Positions 1 through 7,438 of a DNA stretch of 21,859 nt are shown here, one piece after another. Position numbers and translations under genes: made by a program. The notes beneath the pieces are model-generated. The model was not told the DNA's origin, made no database searches, and saw nothing but the letters and a program-made list of their open reading frames with translations. Positions within the stretch are counted from its first letter, which is position 1, and every line of letters begins with the position of its first letter. This stretch comes from a virus: positions 1 through 21,859 of IMG/VR virus record IMGVR_UViG_3300044993_000274, one strand, 5' to 3'.

Positions 1-157
1 TCACGGGCACGGGCTTCAGCTCGAACCCGTACCTGGCGGCCAGGGCGGTCAGGACGGCGATCAGGACCGCGTACCCGGCCTTGAGGGCGGCTTCGACCAG
101 CTTCTCACGGGTCATGTCACGGACTCGTTGGAACGGGCGACGGCGGAACACTGGCAT
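1..157 (-). CDS. Partial small protein with membrane-like helix, runs off left edge
   Basis: The gene is open from an ATG at 157 to the window edge, so only the first 52 residues are seen. A second in-frame ATG lies at 115. I chose 157 because it stands exactly nine bases after a perfect TATAAT (167-172), the same arrangement found before four other genes here. The N-terminus is basic (MPVFRRRPFQRVRD), followed by a hydrophobic Ala/Leu/Val stretch at about residues 27-42 (AGYAVLIAVLTALAA) that could be a short membrane segment or a buried helix. There is no Shine-Dalgarno before either start. The function is not recognised. A small helix of this kind near the tail genes could be a holin-like or membrane protein, but that is a guess. 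The gene follows the Cys-rich gene, whose stop overlaps the promoter. Confidence 0.6.
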   Translation of the reverse strand, partial: MPVFRRRPFQRVRDMTREKLVEAALKAGYAVLIAVLTALAARYGFELKPVPV

Positions 158-160
158 ACG

Positions 161-1138
161 TTACCCATTATAGGGTTTGTAGTCCGGGCAGGTCATGCAG
201 CTCCGGTTCGCGCCGGGGCACGTCCGGAGCTTGGTCGTGTAGTCGCCGTACAGGTTACACCGGTGGGCGGTCGACCCGCACGGGGCGTTGGGCATTTTTT
301 CGCCCAGATGGACGCACGGGTTACGGACCCTTCTAAGCTCGTTTCGGTCGATTCTCGGAGCGGACAGGGCGGGCAAAACGAGTGACGACTCCGGCGGGGC
401 CAAAGTGAGTAGCGACTCCGGCGACCCCGTGCTTTCCGGGGCGATCGCCATAAAACCACCGCCGCCCTCGCCCTCGCTTATGGAGCAGAACGCGCTGAAC
501 GGCATCCTGTAGCAGCCCCAAATATGGTCTAAATTGTCTACCACTAATTCTAGTTCCCCTGACACCGGACTGCTGTCATTGTAGTATCCACTGAAAAACC
601 AACTGCCGCCCAAGGCTCCACACAACCACGGCGGTCTTGCGAACGGGTCAGCTTGACAACCAAGCGGATGGGGGATGCAACAGGTCCATGCGTAAACGAG
701 TATACTTATGTAACCGGTATCACATCGAACTTCGACGGTGCCCCCGGTATAGAACTCATGGCACACCCACTCATGAGGAGGCACAGGGGTGCTCACGATG
801 ATCGGGTCGATGTACCCGATCCACAATCTTAAAGTACAAGTCCCGTGTACCCCGTTGATGATATACGGCTCACAGACGACGGTCTTGTTTTCCAAATGTT
901 TCCAGCTGACATACGGGCTACAGTTCCCGCATATGCCGCCCGGGGTGCCCGTAATCTGATGCGTAGGACAGTTGATGACTCTACCCAAGCAGTCGAGCAT
1001 CCCCGGCTGCGGGACCCCCTCCCCGATAGTGACGACCATGTTGCTGTTAACGCACCAGTTACATTGGCACGGGCCGCCGCCCCCGCCGCCGCCCCCGCCG
1101 CAACAACAGCCACCAGACGGTAACGATATTGTTGACAT
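161..1138 (-). CDS. Cys-rich protein with poly-Gly tract, unknown function
   Basis: A 325-residue protein with 26 cysteines. Near the N-terminus is a CCC triplet (11-13), nine glycines (14-22) and a CxCxxC cluster (24-29). Further pairs are spread along the chain (70/73, 153/154). The C-terminal 50 residues form a compact module with Cys at 275, 287, 294, 307, 314 and 317, including CVHLG and CMTCPDY, which looks like a metal-binding or disulphide-rich domain. The ATG overlaps the stop of the upstream gene (TAATG), so it is translated as part of the tail operon. The middle of the gene is visibly richer in A/T than its neighbours, suggesting separate origin. Position after tape measure and two other tail-region genes suggests a tail-tip, receptor-contact or late accessory protein. 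I do not recognise the family. Confidence 0.8.
   Translation of the reverse strand: MSTISLPSGGCCCGGGGGGGGGPCQCNWCVNSNMVVTIGEGVPQPGMLDCLGRVINCPTHQITGTPGGICGNCSPYVSWKHLENKTVVCEPYIINGVHGTCTLRLWIGYIDPIIVSTPVPPHEWVCHEFYTGGTVEVRCDTGYISILVYAWTCCIPHPLGCQADPFARPPWLCGALGGSWFFSGYYNDSSPVSGELELVVDNLDHIWGCYRMPFSAFCSISEGEGGGGFMAIAPESTGSPESLLTLAPPESSLVLPALSAPRIDRNELRRVRNPCVHLGEKMPNAPCGSTAHRCNLYGDYTTKLRTCPGANRSCMTCPDYKPYNG
167..196 (-). promoter_or_regulatory. Promoter of the near-leaderless family (left-edge gene)
   Basis: On the minus strand ATGACC (191-196) is followed after 18 bases by a perfect TATAAT (167-172), then nine bases ending AACGT and the ATG at 157. It overlaps the 3' end of the Cys-rich gene. 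Spacing and layout match the signals before portal, protease and the 57-aa gene. Confidence 0.6.
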
Positions 1139-1806
1139 TACACATTGCCGGTAATTGTTATTGTCGCAGTATTGTTAGTACACGTCCAGTTCGTCATGAG
1201 GCCCGGGGCAATGATGGCGACGAACACCGGGACGCCCGTCGAGGTAATTCGGTCTTGGACGACGGCCGGGACACGGGTATTCGTCAAAAACCCGGACGGG
1301 GGGTTGCGGTCGGACGGGAGCGGGCCGCCGTTCGGGTTGATTAGGCGGACAGACCCCCCAAAGCCTGACCACACACCCGTATTAGCGTTGTACCGCTCGA
1401 CGTTAGCTGGGTATCCCCCGCCTACGGCCGGCCCGGTCGGTCTCAGGAAGCGGACGGCATACGGGGCGCGGGAGCGGAGGCGGTAGAGCTGCGGGAATCG
1501 AGGGTGCCGTTGCGCCTCGGCCTCCTCGCCGACGAAGAACGGGTACTCTCTGTCCGAGACGCCCCACCATATAGTACCGTTCGACCGCCGGCCGCCGTGC
1601 AAGTCCGTTTCGGCCCCGGTAACATAGTTGAGATTCTGTTCCCTAAACCCGTACCGCACCTGGGCCGGCGGGCCGGTCACAGGGACGATGTGCGTGATGA
1701 CGACCGGGAACCAGTCCGGGTCGTCCGTATACGGGGTGCCGCCGACGAACCCGACGGGCGAGCCGGTCACTGAGGCAGACAGGACTCGGCTCGGCTCAGA
1801 AAGCAT
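1138..1806 (-). CDS. Unknown protein in tail-tip region
   Basis: A 222-residue protein, rich in Gly, Pro, Tyr and Trp, with a beta-strand character and many short Asn/Thr-rich turns. It ends in a Thr/Ile/Asn-rich strand (TITGNV). No signal peptide or membrane helix is seen. Its stop shares a base with the next start (TAATG), so the two are probably coupled. Upstream there is a 45-base gap to the 353-aa gene that contains a small inverted repeat (CCGGT/ACCGG), without a T-run. By position it could be a minor tail or baseplate component. The family is not recognised. Confidence 0.75.
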   Translation of the reverse strand: MLSEPSRVLSASVTGSPVGFVGGTPYTDDPDWFPVVITHIVPVTGPPAQVRYGFREQNLNYVTGAETDLHGGRRSNGTIWWGVSDREYPFFVGEEAEAQRHPRFPQLYRLRSRAPYAVRFLRPTGPAVGGGYPANVERYNANTGVWSGFGGSVRLINPNGGPLPSDRNPPSGFLTNTRVPAVVQDRITSTGVPVFVAIIAPGLMTNWTCTNNTATITITGNV

Positions 1807-1851
1807 ACCGTTAACCCGTAGTACGCCCGGTAAGACTAACCGGCCGCGTCG

Positions 1852-2913
1852 TCACGTCACACTGAACAAGTTGACAAACTCCCGCTCGTTGAATAGCGAG
1901 TACCTGTCCGGGATGCCGCCCGGGGGATACCACGTCGTCCCAGCCCCAACAAAATACAAACCCGAGTTGCCCGCATTAGATCGTCCACTTCCTGGCGGGA
2001 CCGGATCGACGTAGAACTTGTAGTTGTGCCCCTTCGGGTCATACCGGAACGTAAACTCGATGTCCCACTCGACACTCGGGCTCACCCACGTCACCGGGCC
2101 GCCCGGGAAAGGCGTGTTGAACAGCGTGAACGGGGCCGGCTTGCGGATCGGCCGCCACGACTTCAGTAACAGCGTCCCGGCCGGGAACGTCAGGAACGGC
2201 GTCTTGTTAACAATCCCCTGGTACGGGACCATCGACGGGTTGTTCGGGTTGCCGACCATCCGCAAGAGCCACGGGCCGGGGGAATACACGTCGAATATCT
2301 CCGCCGGCAGCCGCTTCCACGTCACCTGAAAATCAATCATCGGGAATATCTTCGGCACGTTGTACCCGACCGGGAGTGTCGCACTCCCGCCGAACGGCGT
2401 CCCGGACTGGGCGATAAAGTTCAGCGTGTGGCCCGGCATGGTGAACACCTCCTCCGTCGGCTGCGGCGAGTCGCCCCAGTCCACATACCGGAGGTATTCC
2501 TGGTCCGACGGGCACTCGTGGTCTTCGAGCAGCTTGTACATCGGCCGCTCGTAGTTTAGCTCCAAGATCGCCTTGTCGTAAGCGGAACCGATCGACTGGT
2601 CGGAAAGCGGGGCGTACACCGGCCGCCGCTGGCCACGCTTGCTGACAAACTTATGATTCCTGATAAGCGACACACGCGTACAAATAAGCGTCGTGTCGTC
2701 CGGGTGAGACATGGGCAAAAGCCGCTCCAGCCGCCCGTTAGCGATCCGCGAGTACCCGAGGTAATGCTGGGCCGCCAGGTGGGCCTCACTCCACAAGACG
2801 GAGACCGTCCGGGTGACGGACACCTCCCCGATGGCGAGCGTGGACCGGGTGGACGTGCCGTCCCGGGTGCCCACCTCCACGACCCGGGTCAGGACCGGAC
2901 GCTGGATCGGCAT
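1852..2913 (-). CDS. Probable minor tail / distal tail protein
   Basis: A 353-residue soluble protein directly after the tape measure gene, whose stop it overlaps (TAATG at 2913). In siphovirus gene order this slot usually encodes the distal tail or tail-hub protein. The sequence is beta-rich with aromatic residues throughout (WSEAHLAAQHYLGYSR, PWLLRMVGNPNNPSMVPYQG) and the C-terminal third is Pro/Gly/Tyr rich. The assignment rests on position and general character; I cannot point to a diagnostic motif. The small overlap suggests translational coupling to the tape measure gene. Confidence 0.7.
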   Translation of the reverse strand: MPIQRPVLTRVVEVGTRDGTSTRSTLAIGEVSVTRTVSVLWSEAHLAAQHYLGYSRIANGRLERLLPMSHPDDTTLICTRVSLIRNHKFVSKRGQRRPVYAPLSDQSIGSAYDKAILELNYERPMYKLLEDHECPSDQEYLRYVDWGDSPQPTEEVFTMPGHTLNFIAQSGTPFGGSATLPVGYNVPKIFPMIDFQVTWKRLPAEIFDVYSPGPWLLRMVGNPNNPSMVPYQGIVNKTPFLTFPAGTLLLKSWRPIRKPAPFTLFNTPFPGGPVTWVSPSVEWDIEFTFRYDPKGHNYKFYVDPVPPGSGRSNAGNSGLYFVGAGTTWYPPGGIPDRYSLFNEREFVNLFSVT

Positions 2914-4520
2914 TACTGACGCCCCGGCCGGATTTCCCGGCGGCTCTCGCTCCGCTGCTCCTCCGCGACCGCGAGTAACTCTTCGGAAGTCTTCAACGCC
3001 TGCCGCTGAATCTTGAGCAGCTCCTGCTCGAACGGGCTGGCGTTCAGCCCGGCGAGCTGGGCCTGGCGGCCGATGTCCGCGATGTTGACGGATTCCGCCT
3101 TCGGCCCGAGTCCCCGGCGTAACTCCATCACCGCCAGCCGGAACATGTCGTTGAACCGGTTCCCGCCGCCCCGGGGACGGTCGGTCATGACGGCCTCCCC
3201 GTCAAACGTCCCGGCCCCGCCCTCGGCACGGCCGCCCCGACCGGTCAGCCGTTCCTGGTTCTTCTCCGTCCGATCCGTGATCGCTTGCCAGCCGGCCGAG
3301 GCTACCGTCTCGCCTACCGCCATAGCGGCGGCGGCGGTCGGGCTTTGCCCGACGACCGCCTTGGCGGCCGCTGCCAGTAAGGGGCCGAGGTTTGTCGTCC
3401 ACGCCCCGCCCATCGCCATCTTAGTAAGCGGCGAGTTGTAGACCGCCATGAACCCGTCAACAAGTGCCCTCGTGGCCCCGACGGCAAGTTCGATCGTCGT
3501 GACGAACAGGGCCAACGCCCGGACCGTCCCGGGGATGACCACCTCGCCCAGTTGCTTCGACGCCTCACTGAGCGGGCCGGCCAGTTCGCCGGCTACGGAC
3601 ATGACGGCCGCCGCCAGGCTCAGGAACAGGGGAAGTAGAACTAGCCCGATCACGCTCGCAAGCACCTGATGCGCCTTACCGAGCACGGAGTACCCGCTCG
3701 TCTGAGAGTTGATCGCACTCGACATTAGGGCGACGGGGCTCAAATAGCGGGTGATCGACTTGGCGAGCGTGTCGAATACGGTCGCCCCGGCCTTGAACAG
3801 TGCCAGCCCGGCGGCCGCGACGACCCCGACGACGGCCCCGCCGACCGCCCCGAGCGGGCCGCCAACGGCCCCGAGAGTGCCGCCGGCCCGCGCCCCCACA
3901 GCCACCCCGCCGACCGCACCCGTCGCGGCCCTCGCCCCGGCCTTCGACCCGACCTTCGCCCCGGCGACCGCCCGCCGGACCCAACGGGGGGCCTTTTCCA
4001 GCCGACGGCCGAGCCAGGCTTTCGCCCGACCCGTCTGCCGGCCGGCCCAGTCCGTCATACTCCCCACGGCCGTCCGAACGGGCGACTGGCCGGGGGTGAC
4101 GCCCCGGGCCGCGAGCGCCCGGCGGCCGGCCTCGGCGAGCGTCCGCAACACCTCGGCGAGCTGCTGTGTTAACGAAGGGTCTTTCGCCGCGTCCTCTTGC
4201 CGGGCACGAACGGCCGCCTCGGCGGCCCGGCCGGCCTCGTCACCGTCGGTCGGCTTGCGGGCGGGCGGCGGGGGTTGCACGACGACCGGGCGGGGCGGGT
4301 CGGGGGTAGCGGCAAAGGCCGCCGACGGGTCGGCCGGTGAGGGCAGGCCCGCCGCCACCGCCCGGGTCGCCCGCTGAAACTGGTCGAACGTGTCGGTCAG
4401 CTTGGCGACCAGCTCCGAGTTGGTCCGCACGGCCCCGGTCAGGCGGGCGATCTGCCCGCCAAGGTACGCCTCCGCCTCGGCCTCTTTAGTCGGTTTAGGC
4501 TGCTCGGGGGTGTCGGTCAT
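2913..4520 (-). CDS. Tail tape measure protein
   Basis: A 535-residue protein that sets tail length during assembly and is carried inside the tail tube. The N-terminal third is Ala/Arg/Glu-rich and helical with a Pro-rich linker near residues 75-90. A long Gly/Ala-rich stretch (about 185-250) and strongly hydrophobic helices (about 225-250 and 285-315) follow, typical of tape measure proteins that later interact with the membrane. The C-terminal quarter is charged and helical. It begins with ATGA overlapping the stop of the chaperone extension, the classical place for a tape measure gene. It is short for the class, so a short tail is expected. The identity is well supported by context; the sequence itself is low complexity. 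Confidence 0.85.
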   Translation of the reverse strand: MTDTPEQPKPTKEAEAEAYLGGQIARLTGAVRTNSELVAKLTDTFDQFQRATRAVAAGLPSPADPSAAFAATPDPPRPVVVQPPPPARKPTDGDEAGRAAEAAVRARQEDAAKDPSLTQQLAEVLRTLAEAGRRALAARGVTPGQSPVRTAVGSMTDWAGRQTGRAKAWLGRRLEKAPRWVRRAVAGAKVGSKAGARAATGAVGGVAVGARAGGTLGAVGGPLGAVGGAVVGVVAAAGLALFKAGATVFDTLAKSITRYLSPVALMSSAINSQTSGYSVLGKAHQVLASVIGLVLLPLFLSLAAAVMSVAGELAGPLSEASKQLGEVVIPGTVRALALFVTTIELAVGATRALVDGFMAVYNSPLTKMAMGGAWTTNLGPLLAAAAKAVVGQSPTAAAAMAVGETVASAGWQAITDRTEKNQERLTGRGGRAEGGAGTFDGEAVMTDRPRGGGNRFNDMFRLAVMELRRGLGPKAESVNIADIGRQAQLAGLNASPFEQELLKIQRQALKTSEELLAVAEEQRSESRREIRPGRQ

Positions 4521-5181
4521 CGCAACTCCCCGGCGACGTACCGGTCAACCGTCGCCTTGTCCGTCAGCCCGAGCCGCCACAGGAACCGCCGGCACTCCTC
4601 GTGGTACGGGGTCCGGTCCGATTGTTCGGCCGGGTCAAGCCTGCCGTCGCTGTCCCTCGGGTAACAGACGATGGCCGCGATCTGGGTTGCGGTCATCTGG
4701 GCGATCTCGGCGAACGGCCGCTGGGCCTCGTGCCACAGCCAGGCAATCAGCCCGGCGGTTCCGCCGGGCCACCCGGCAAAGGGTCGGCACACGCTTTCTC
4801 GATCAGCTGCAACCGCTCGGCGATCTTGGCGTCGTAGAGGGCCTCCGCGTCGGCCAGCTCGACCGTCGGGTCGTGCTGCTCCATCGCCAGGAATAGGGCG
4901 TAGCTCCCGCCCGCCCGCTGGGCCATCGCCTTAACGCACGCCGACCCGCCGAAGTCGTATACGCCGGACGCGATGTCCTGCGCCACCTCGGACAGCAGCA
5001 TCCGCCGGGCCGCCTCCGGGGCGTCCTCCGACACCCGGAGGGCCTCGTTCACGGCCCGGTCCTTCAGCCACCGCTCGAACTTGGCACGGCCGAGCAGGGT
5101 CAGGTCGCCCACCTGGTAGGTCCGCCCGTTGTGCTCGATCTCGGCGGGCGCGTTCAGAATATCGGACAGTCCGGCAATCAT
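4517..5181 (-). CDS. Frameshifted tail assembly chaperone (G-T type fusion, -1 PRF)
   Basis: Joining the 144-aa frame (4747-5181) to the overlapping 91-codon frame (4517-4792) by a -1 slip at CCCTTTG (4777-4783) gives a 221-residue fusion. The first frame supplies residues 1-135; the second contributes 86 residues starting AGWPGG and ending VDRYVAGELR. In siphoviruses such as lambda the G and GT proteins are made this way and hold the tape measure in an extended state before tube polymerisation. The two frames stand between tail tube and tape measure, exactly where this pair is expected. The second frame has a possible GTG start at 4792, but no good Shine-Dalgarno, which favours production by frameshift. 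Its stop overlaps the tape measure ATG (ATGA). Confidence 0.85.
4747..5181 (-). CDS. Tail assembly chaperone, short form (G-like)
   Basis: A 144-residue, mainly helical acidic protein starting with ATG that shares a base with the stop of the tail tube gene (TAATG at 5181). It opens with a short beta segment (EIEHNGRTYQVGDLTLL) and continues with helices rich in Glu and Ala. The last nine residues (PGGPAEPPG) are encoded after the slippery site and are replaced in the longer product. By analogy with lambda gpG this would be the abundant unshifted form. The gene is followed in the -1 frame by the extension domain. Confidence 0.85.
   Translation of the reverse strand: MIAGLSDILNAPAEIEHNGRTYQVGDLTLLGRAKFERWLKDRAVNEALRVSEDAPEAARRMLLSEVAQDIASGVYDFGGSACVKAMAQRAGGSYALFLAMEQHDPTVELADAEALYDAKIAERLQLIEKACADPLPGGPAEPPG
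4751..4783 (-). promoter_or_regulatory. Programmed -1 ribosomal frameshift signal
   Basis: On the minus strand the zero-frame codons GAC CCT TTG contain the heptamer C CCT TTG (4777-4783), which fits X XXY YYZ. After an eight-base spacer (4769-4776) comes a perfect GC inverted repeat, CCCGGCGG AA CCGCCGGG (4751-4768), ideally placed to stall the ribosome. The upstream frame stops at 4747-4749, just past the hairpin, and the -1 frame is open through the whole overlap. Confidence 0.88.
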
Positions 5182-5723
5182 TACGCGTCAGGGGAGTTTT
5201 GGGGCAGGGCTAGGGTAATCAGTTCGGCGGCGGTCCATTTCGGCTGGCCCGGCCCCCGGAACGGCCCCTTGTTCTTGATCCGGATTGTAGACCTCGTTTG
5301 CCCCCGCACTTCGACCGGGTGGGTCATGTCCATCACCACGCACCACGGGAACTGCCAGTCGGGGACGTACCCGACCTGACTCTTATAACTGTTGGCGTAC
5401 AGCTCCAGCCCGTTCAGGATGGCCCCGGGCAGGAACGCCGGGAACGGCCCGTTCGCGTTCCGGTGGACGAAATCAATGGTCACCTCGGCGGTGAACGCCC
5501 CGATGTCGCTGTTCGTGAACCCGTCGTGCTCGGCGTCGGTCGCGTCCAGGTCGTCGGGGCGGACGGCAACGGTCCACCGCTGCATCCCCTTGACCACATA
5601 CCCGGGCGGGTTGCCGGTCCCGTTCTGCCCGGGTGACAACGGCCCGACCCCGGCGGTCAGCGGGTCCGACACCCCCTTGATGCCCCGGATGCGGCACCGC
5701 ATGTACTTGCCGGCCGTGCTCAT
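5181..5723 (-). CDS. Major tail (tube) protein
   Basis: A 180-residue soluble beta-rich protein without membrane segments. It is placed between the tail completion genes and the chaperone pair, the standard slot for the tube subunit. Features include a central block with alternating strand residues (TAEVTIDFVHRN) and a strand-turn region with WQFPWCVVMDMTHPVEV. The start ATG has a GAGGT Shine-Dalgarno about seven bases upstream, and its stop overlaps the next ATG. The assignment is from size, composition and synteny; no sequence motif is diagnostic. Confidence 0.75.
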   Translation of the reverse strand: MSTAGKYMRCRIRGIKGVSDPLTAGVGPLSPGQNGTGNPPGYVVKGMQRWTVAVRPDDLDATDAEHDGFTNSDIGAFTAEVTIDFVHRNANGPFPAFLPGAILNGLELYANSYKSQVGYVPDWQFPWCVVMDMTHPVEVRGQTRSTIRIKNKGPFRGPGQPKWTAAELITLALPQNSPDA

Positions 5724-5732
5724 GGATACCTC

Positions 5733-6146
5733 TTACACGTCTTCGAGGATCGTAATGTACACGACCGCCTCATCGGTCGGGCTAGCGTTGGTCAGGAACA
5801 GGGCCGTCACGTCGGCCGCCGCGAACGGGTTGGCCGCCGACATATCTTCAGTCCAGATGACCGGCCCGTTGGCCTTGACCAAGTGCGTGTTCGCCGGCGA
5901 GCTGGGCGAATTCGTCTTAAGCGTTACGTCCTTCGTGGTCGTGATCAGGACGGACTTGATGTTGTCTTTATCGAACGCGAGCGCGACCGGCTGATCGGTC
6001 GTCGCGGCGGGGACGTTGACCATCGCCACCTTCAGCCCGTCGGCAATGGTAGACATCTGGACCGGCGGGGTACCGGAAATCCCAACCGTCTGGTCAGTAA
6101 TCGATACCCCGCCGCTGACCACGATGGTGTGTTTGTACGCGGACAA
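5733..6146 (-). CDS. Small beta-rich virion-module protein, TTG start
   Basis: A 137-residue protein with a Thr/Val/Ala-rich beta pattern (HTIVVSGGVSITDQTVGISG, SVLITTTKDVTLKT). The frame begins with TTG at 6146, preceded by GGAG about nine bases upstream, which overlaps the end of the preceding gene. No ATG lies near the start in this frame, so TTG is the best choice. It stands between the tail completion candidate and the tail tube, so it may be a second tube-related or tail-decorating protein. The family is not recognised. Confidence 0.7.
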   Translation of the reverse strand: MSAYKHTIVVSGGVSITDQTVGISGTPPVQMSTIADGLKVAMVNVPAATTDQPVALAFDKDNIKSVLITTTKDVTLKTNSPSSPANTHLVKANGPVIWTEDMSAANPFAAADVTALFLTNASPTDEAVVYITILEDV

Positions 6147-6149
6147 GGC

Positions 6150-6611
6150 TCACTCCGTCAAGGGTTCGATGACTCGGTAGGTGAACAGCTGGGCGCTCAC
6201 GTCCTTGCCCCTCGGGACGGACGCCTTGTCGAACGGCGGGCGGCCGTCATACTGCACATCGTCCGGCGGGCCGTCCCACCCGTCGGGGACGAATACGGCA
6301 TAGTGGCACAGCTTCCGCCGGATTCGCTCCCGAACCCTCAGTATCGTCTGCCGGTCCGATACCGTCCCGGCCGTCGCCCGGAAGAACGTCACCTGGACCG
6401 GGTAGTAGGCGAAGTACGCCTCGTCCGGCTCCGCCGCAAACACCTCCTGCCGGTCCGGCCCGGGCGAGACGACGACCAAAGGGAACGTGTCGCCTTCGAG
6501 GGCCGTCGGCGTCTTCCGGTACGCGATCGACAGATCGGGGGCAAGCGGCGGGTCCATCTCCATCAACTTCGCCCCGACCGTCTGCATCAGGTCGTTCATG
6601 CGGCTAGACAC
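6150..6611 (-). CDS. Probable tail completion (terminator-like) protein
   Basis: A 153-residue protein with mixed helix and strand. The first codon is probably GTG at 6611, just after the upstream TGA; an in-frame ATG lies at 6599 (MNDLMQTVGAKL). The order helix, PDLSIAYRKT, LVVVSPGPDRQ, YYPVQVTFFRA, long helix (ILRVRERIRRKL) and a last strand (AQLFTYRVIEP) resembles the fold pattern of tail terminator and tail completion proteins. Its position between head-tail adaptor and tail tube agrees. This is context and pattern based. Confidence 0.65.
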   Translation of the reverse strand: MSSRMNDLMQTVGAKLMEMDPPLAPDLSIAYRKTPTALEGDTFPLVVVSPGPDRQEVFAAEPDEAYFAYYPVQVTFFRATAGTVSDRQTILRVRERIRRKLCHYAVFVPDGWDGPPDDVQYDGRPPFDKASVPRGKDVSAQLFTYRVIEPLTE

Positions 6612-6612
6612 A

Positions 6613-6948
6613 TCAGCGTCTCACGCACTCGCACCGGACCCGCGTCCCGAACGTCTGGTACTGCACCCGCTGCAAGACCCACACCGACCCGTCGGTGTCC
6701 GTTATCAGGCCCCGCTCCGTGACCGGCGTCCCGCCGAGCGTGCTCGCTCGAAGGTGCCAGGTCCGGCGGCTGTGGAACACCTCGGCGTCACCCGCGCCCT
6801 CGGTGTCCTTGTCCGGCCCGCCGGCCGGGAACGCGTCAACGTCGGCGACCGGCGCCCCGTGACCGTCGGTGTCCGCCAGGTAGGGCGTGTACGTCACCTT
6901 CCGCACGCCCAGGAACGACGCCCACGCCTTGTCAAAGTCGATGACCAT
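6613..6948 (-). CDS. Probable head-tail connector / stopper protein
   Basis: A 111-residue protein beginning MVIDFDKAW. It contains a GVRKVTYTPY strand, an acidic Gly/Asp-rich loop (about 36-54), and a terminal strand series with GSVWVLQRVQYQTFGTRVRCE. Size, beta content and location after the capsid gene fit the head-closure (stopper) proteins that join capsid to tail. No Shine-Dalgarno is evident before the ATG. Its TGA is separated by one base from the GTG of the next gene, so coupling is likely. Confidence 0.6.
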   Translation of the reverse strand: MVIDFDKAWASFLGVRKVTYTPYLADTDGHGAPVADVDAFPAGGPDKDTEGAGDAEVFHSRRTWHLRASTLGGTPVTERGLITDTDGSVWVLQRVQYQTFGTRVRCECVRR

Positions 6949-6996
6949 ACGGTACCGTCCGGCACACCCTCCCCCGACGGCCGCCCGGCCGAACGG

Positions 6997-7206
6997 CTAG
7001 ACCGCCACCGTCCGCTTTTCCGTAATGTCGAACAACGCGATCAATTCCTGAGTCGCCTTGATGTTCGACGTAAGGGACGTGAGGTAGTCCGAGTACGACA
7101 CGCTCTGCCCCTCGACGCTGTAGCTCGGCTGCGGGTTCGCTACCGCCGCCGCGTAAGCGTTCAGCAGCGAGGCGAGCGCCGCCTGGAGCTGTTCGAGGGG
7201 CGTCAC
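6997..7206 (-). CDS. Small helical protein, unknown
   Basis: A 69-residue protein in two parts: an Ala/Leu-rich amphipathic helix (LEQLQAALASLLNAYAAAVA) and, after a SYSVEGQSVSYSDY turn, a second helix ending in KRTVAV. It begins with GTG directly after the stop of the 67-aa gene, with GAGG about eight bases upstream inside that gene. Small helical proteins are common between capsid and connector genes in phages. The function is not recognised. A 48-base gap follows. Confidence 0.65.
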   Translation of the reverse strand: MTPLEQLQAALASLLNAYAAAVANPQPSYSVEGQSVSYSDYLTSLTSNIKATQELIALFDITEKRTVAV

Positions 7207-7410
7207 TTACACCTCGGTGACACTGAACGGGTGAACCGTACTGATGATGCCACACGTAGCTTTGTACTTGTCCTCCGCGTCCTTCCGGTCCCACGCCTCG
7301 ACGACCAGCTCCGGGTTGTCTTTGAGCGAAACCCGGTACTTCTTGGTCGGCACGGTCGGGTTTTCCGGGTCGGCCTTTGCCGGCGGGTCGGTCTTCTTCG
7401 GCTCGGGCAT
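7207..7410 (-). CDS. Small protein downstream of capsid gene, unknown
   Basis: A 67-residue protein. The longest frame opens at 7482, but the ATG at 7410 is preferred because AGAGGTG lies about eight bases upstream and because the longer form would overlap the capsid gene. The first 20 residues are Pro/Lys/Asp-rich and probably disordered. The remainder (KYRVSLKDNPELVVEAWDR and so on) forms a strand-helix-strand unit ending HPFSVTEV. It may bind DNA or capsid, but no family is recognised. Confidence 0.7.
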   Translation of the reverse strand: MPEPKKTDPPAKADPENPTVPTKKYRVSLKDNPELVVEAWDRKDAEDKYKATCGIISTVHPFSVTEV

Positions 7411-7438
7411 AGCAAGCACCTCTGAGTAAAGCCTGACG

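Noticed and set aside
1071-1110. G/C trinucleotide stretch as a regulatory repeat
   Set aside because: It is simply the coding sequence of the Cys/Gly run in the Cys-rich protein.
3751-4377. Plus-strand 208-codon frame opposite the tape measure gene
   Set aside because: It mirrors the Ala/Gly-rich coding sequence; composition follows from codons of the real gene and there is no operon context on this strand.
5883-6722. Plus-strand 279-codon frame opposite connector genes
   Set aside because: Arg/Pro/Asp-rich shadow typical of antisense high-GC frames; it spans three real genes on the other strand.
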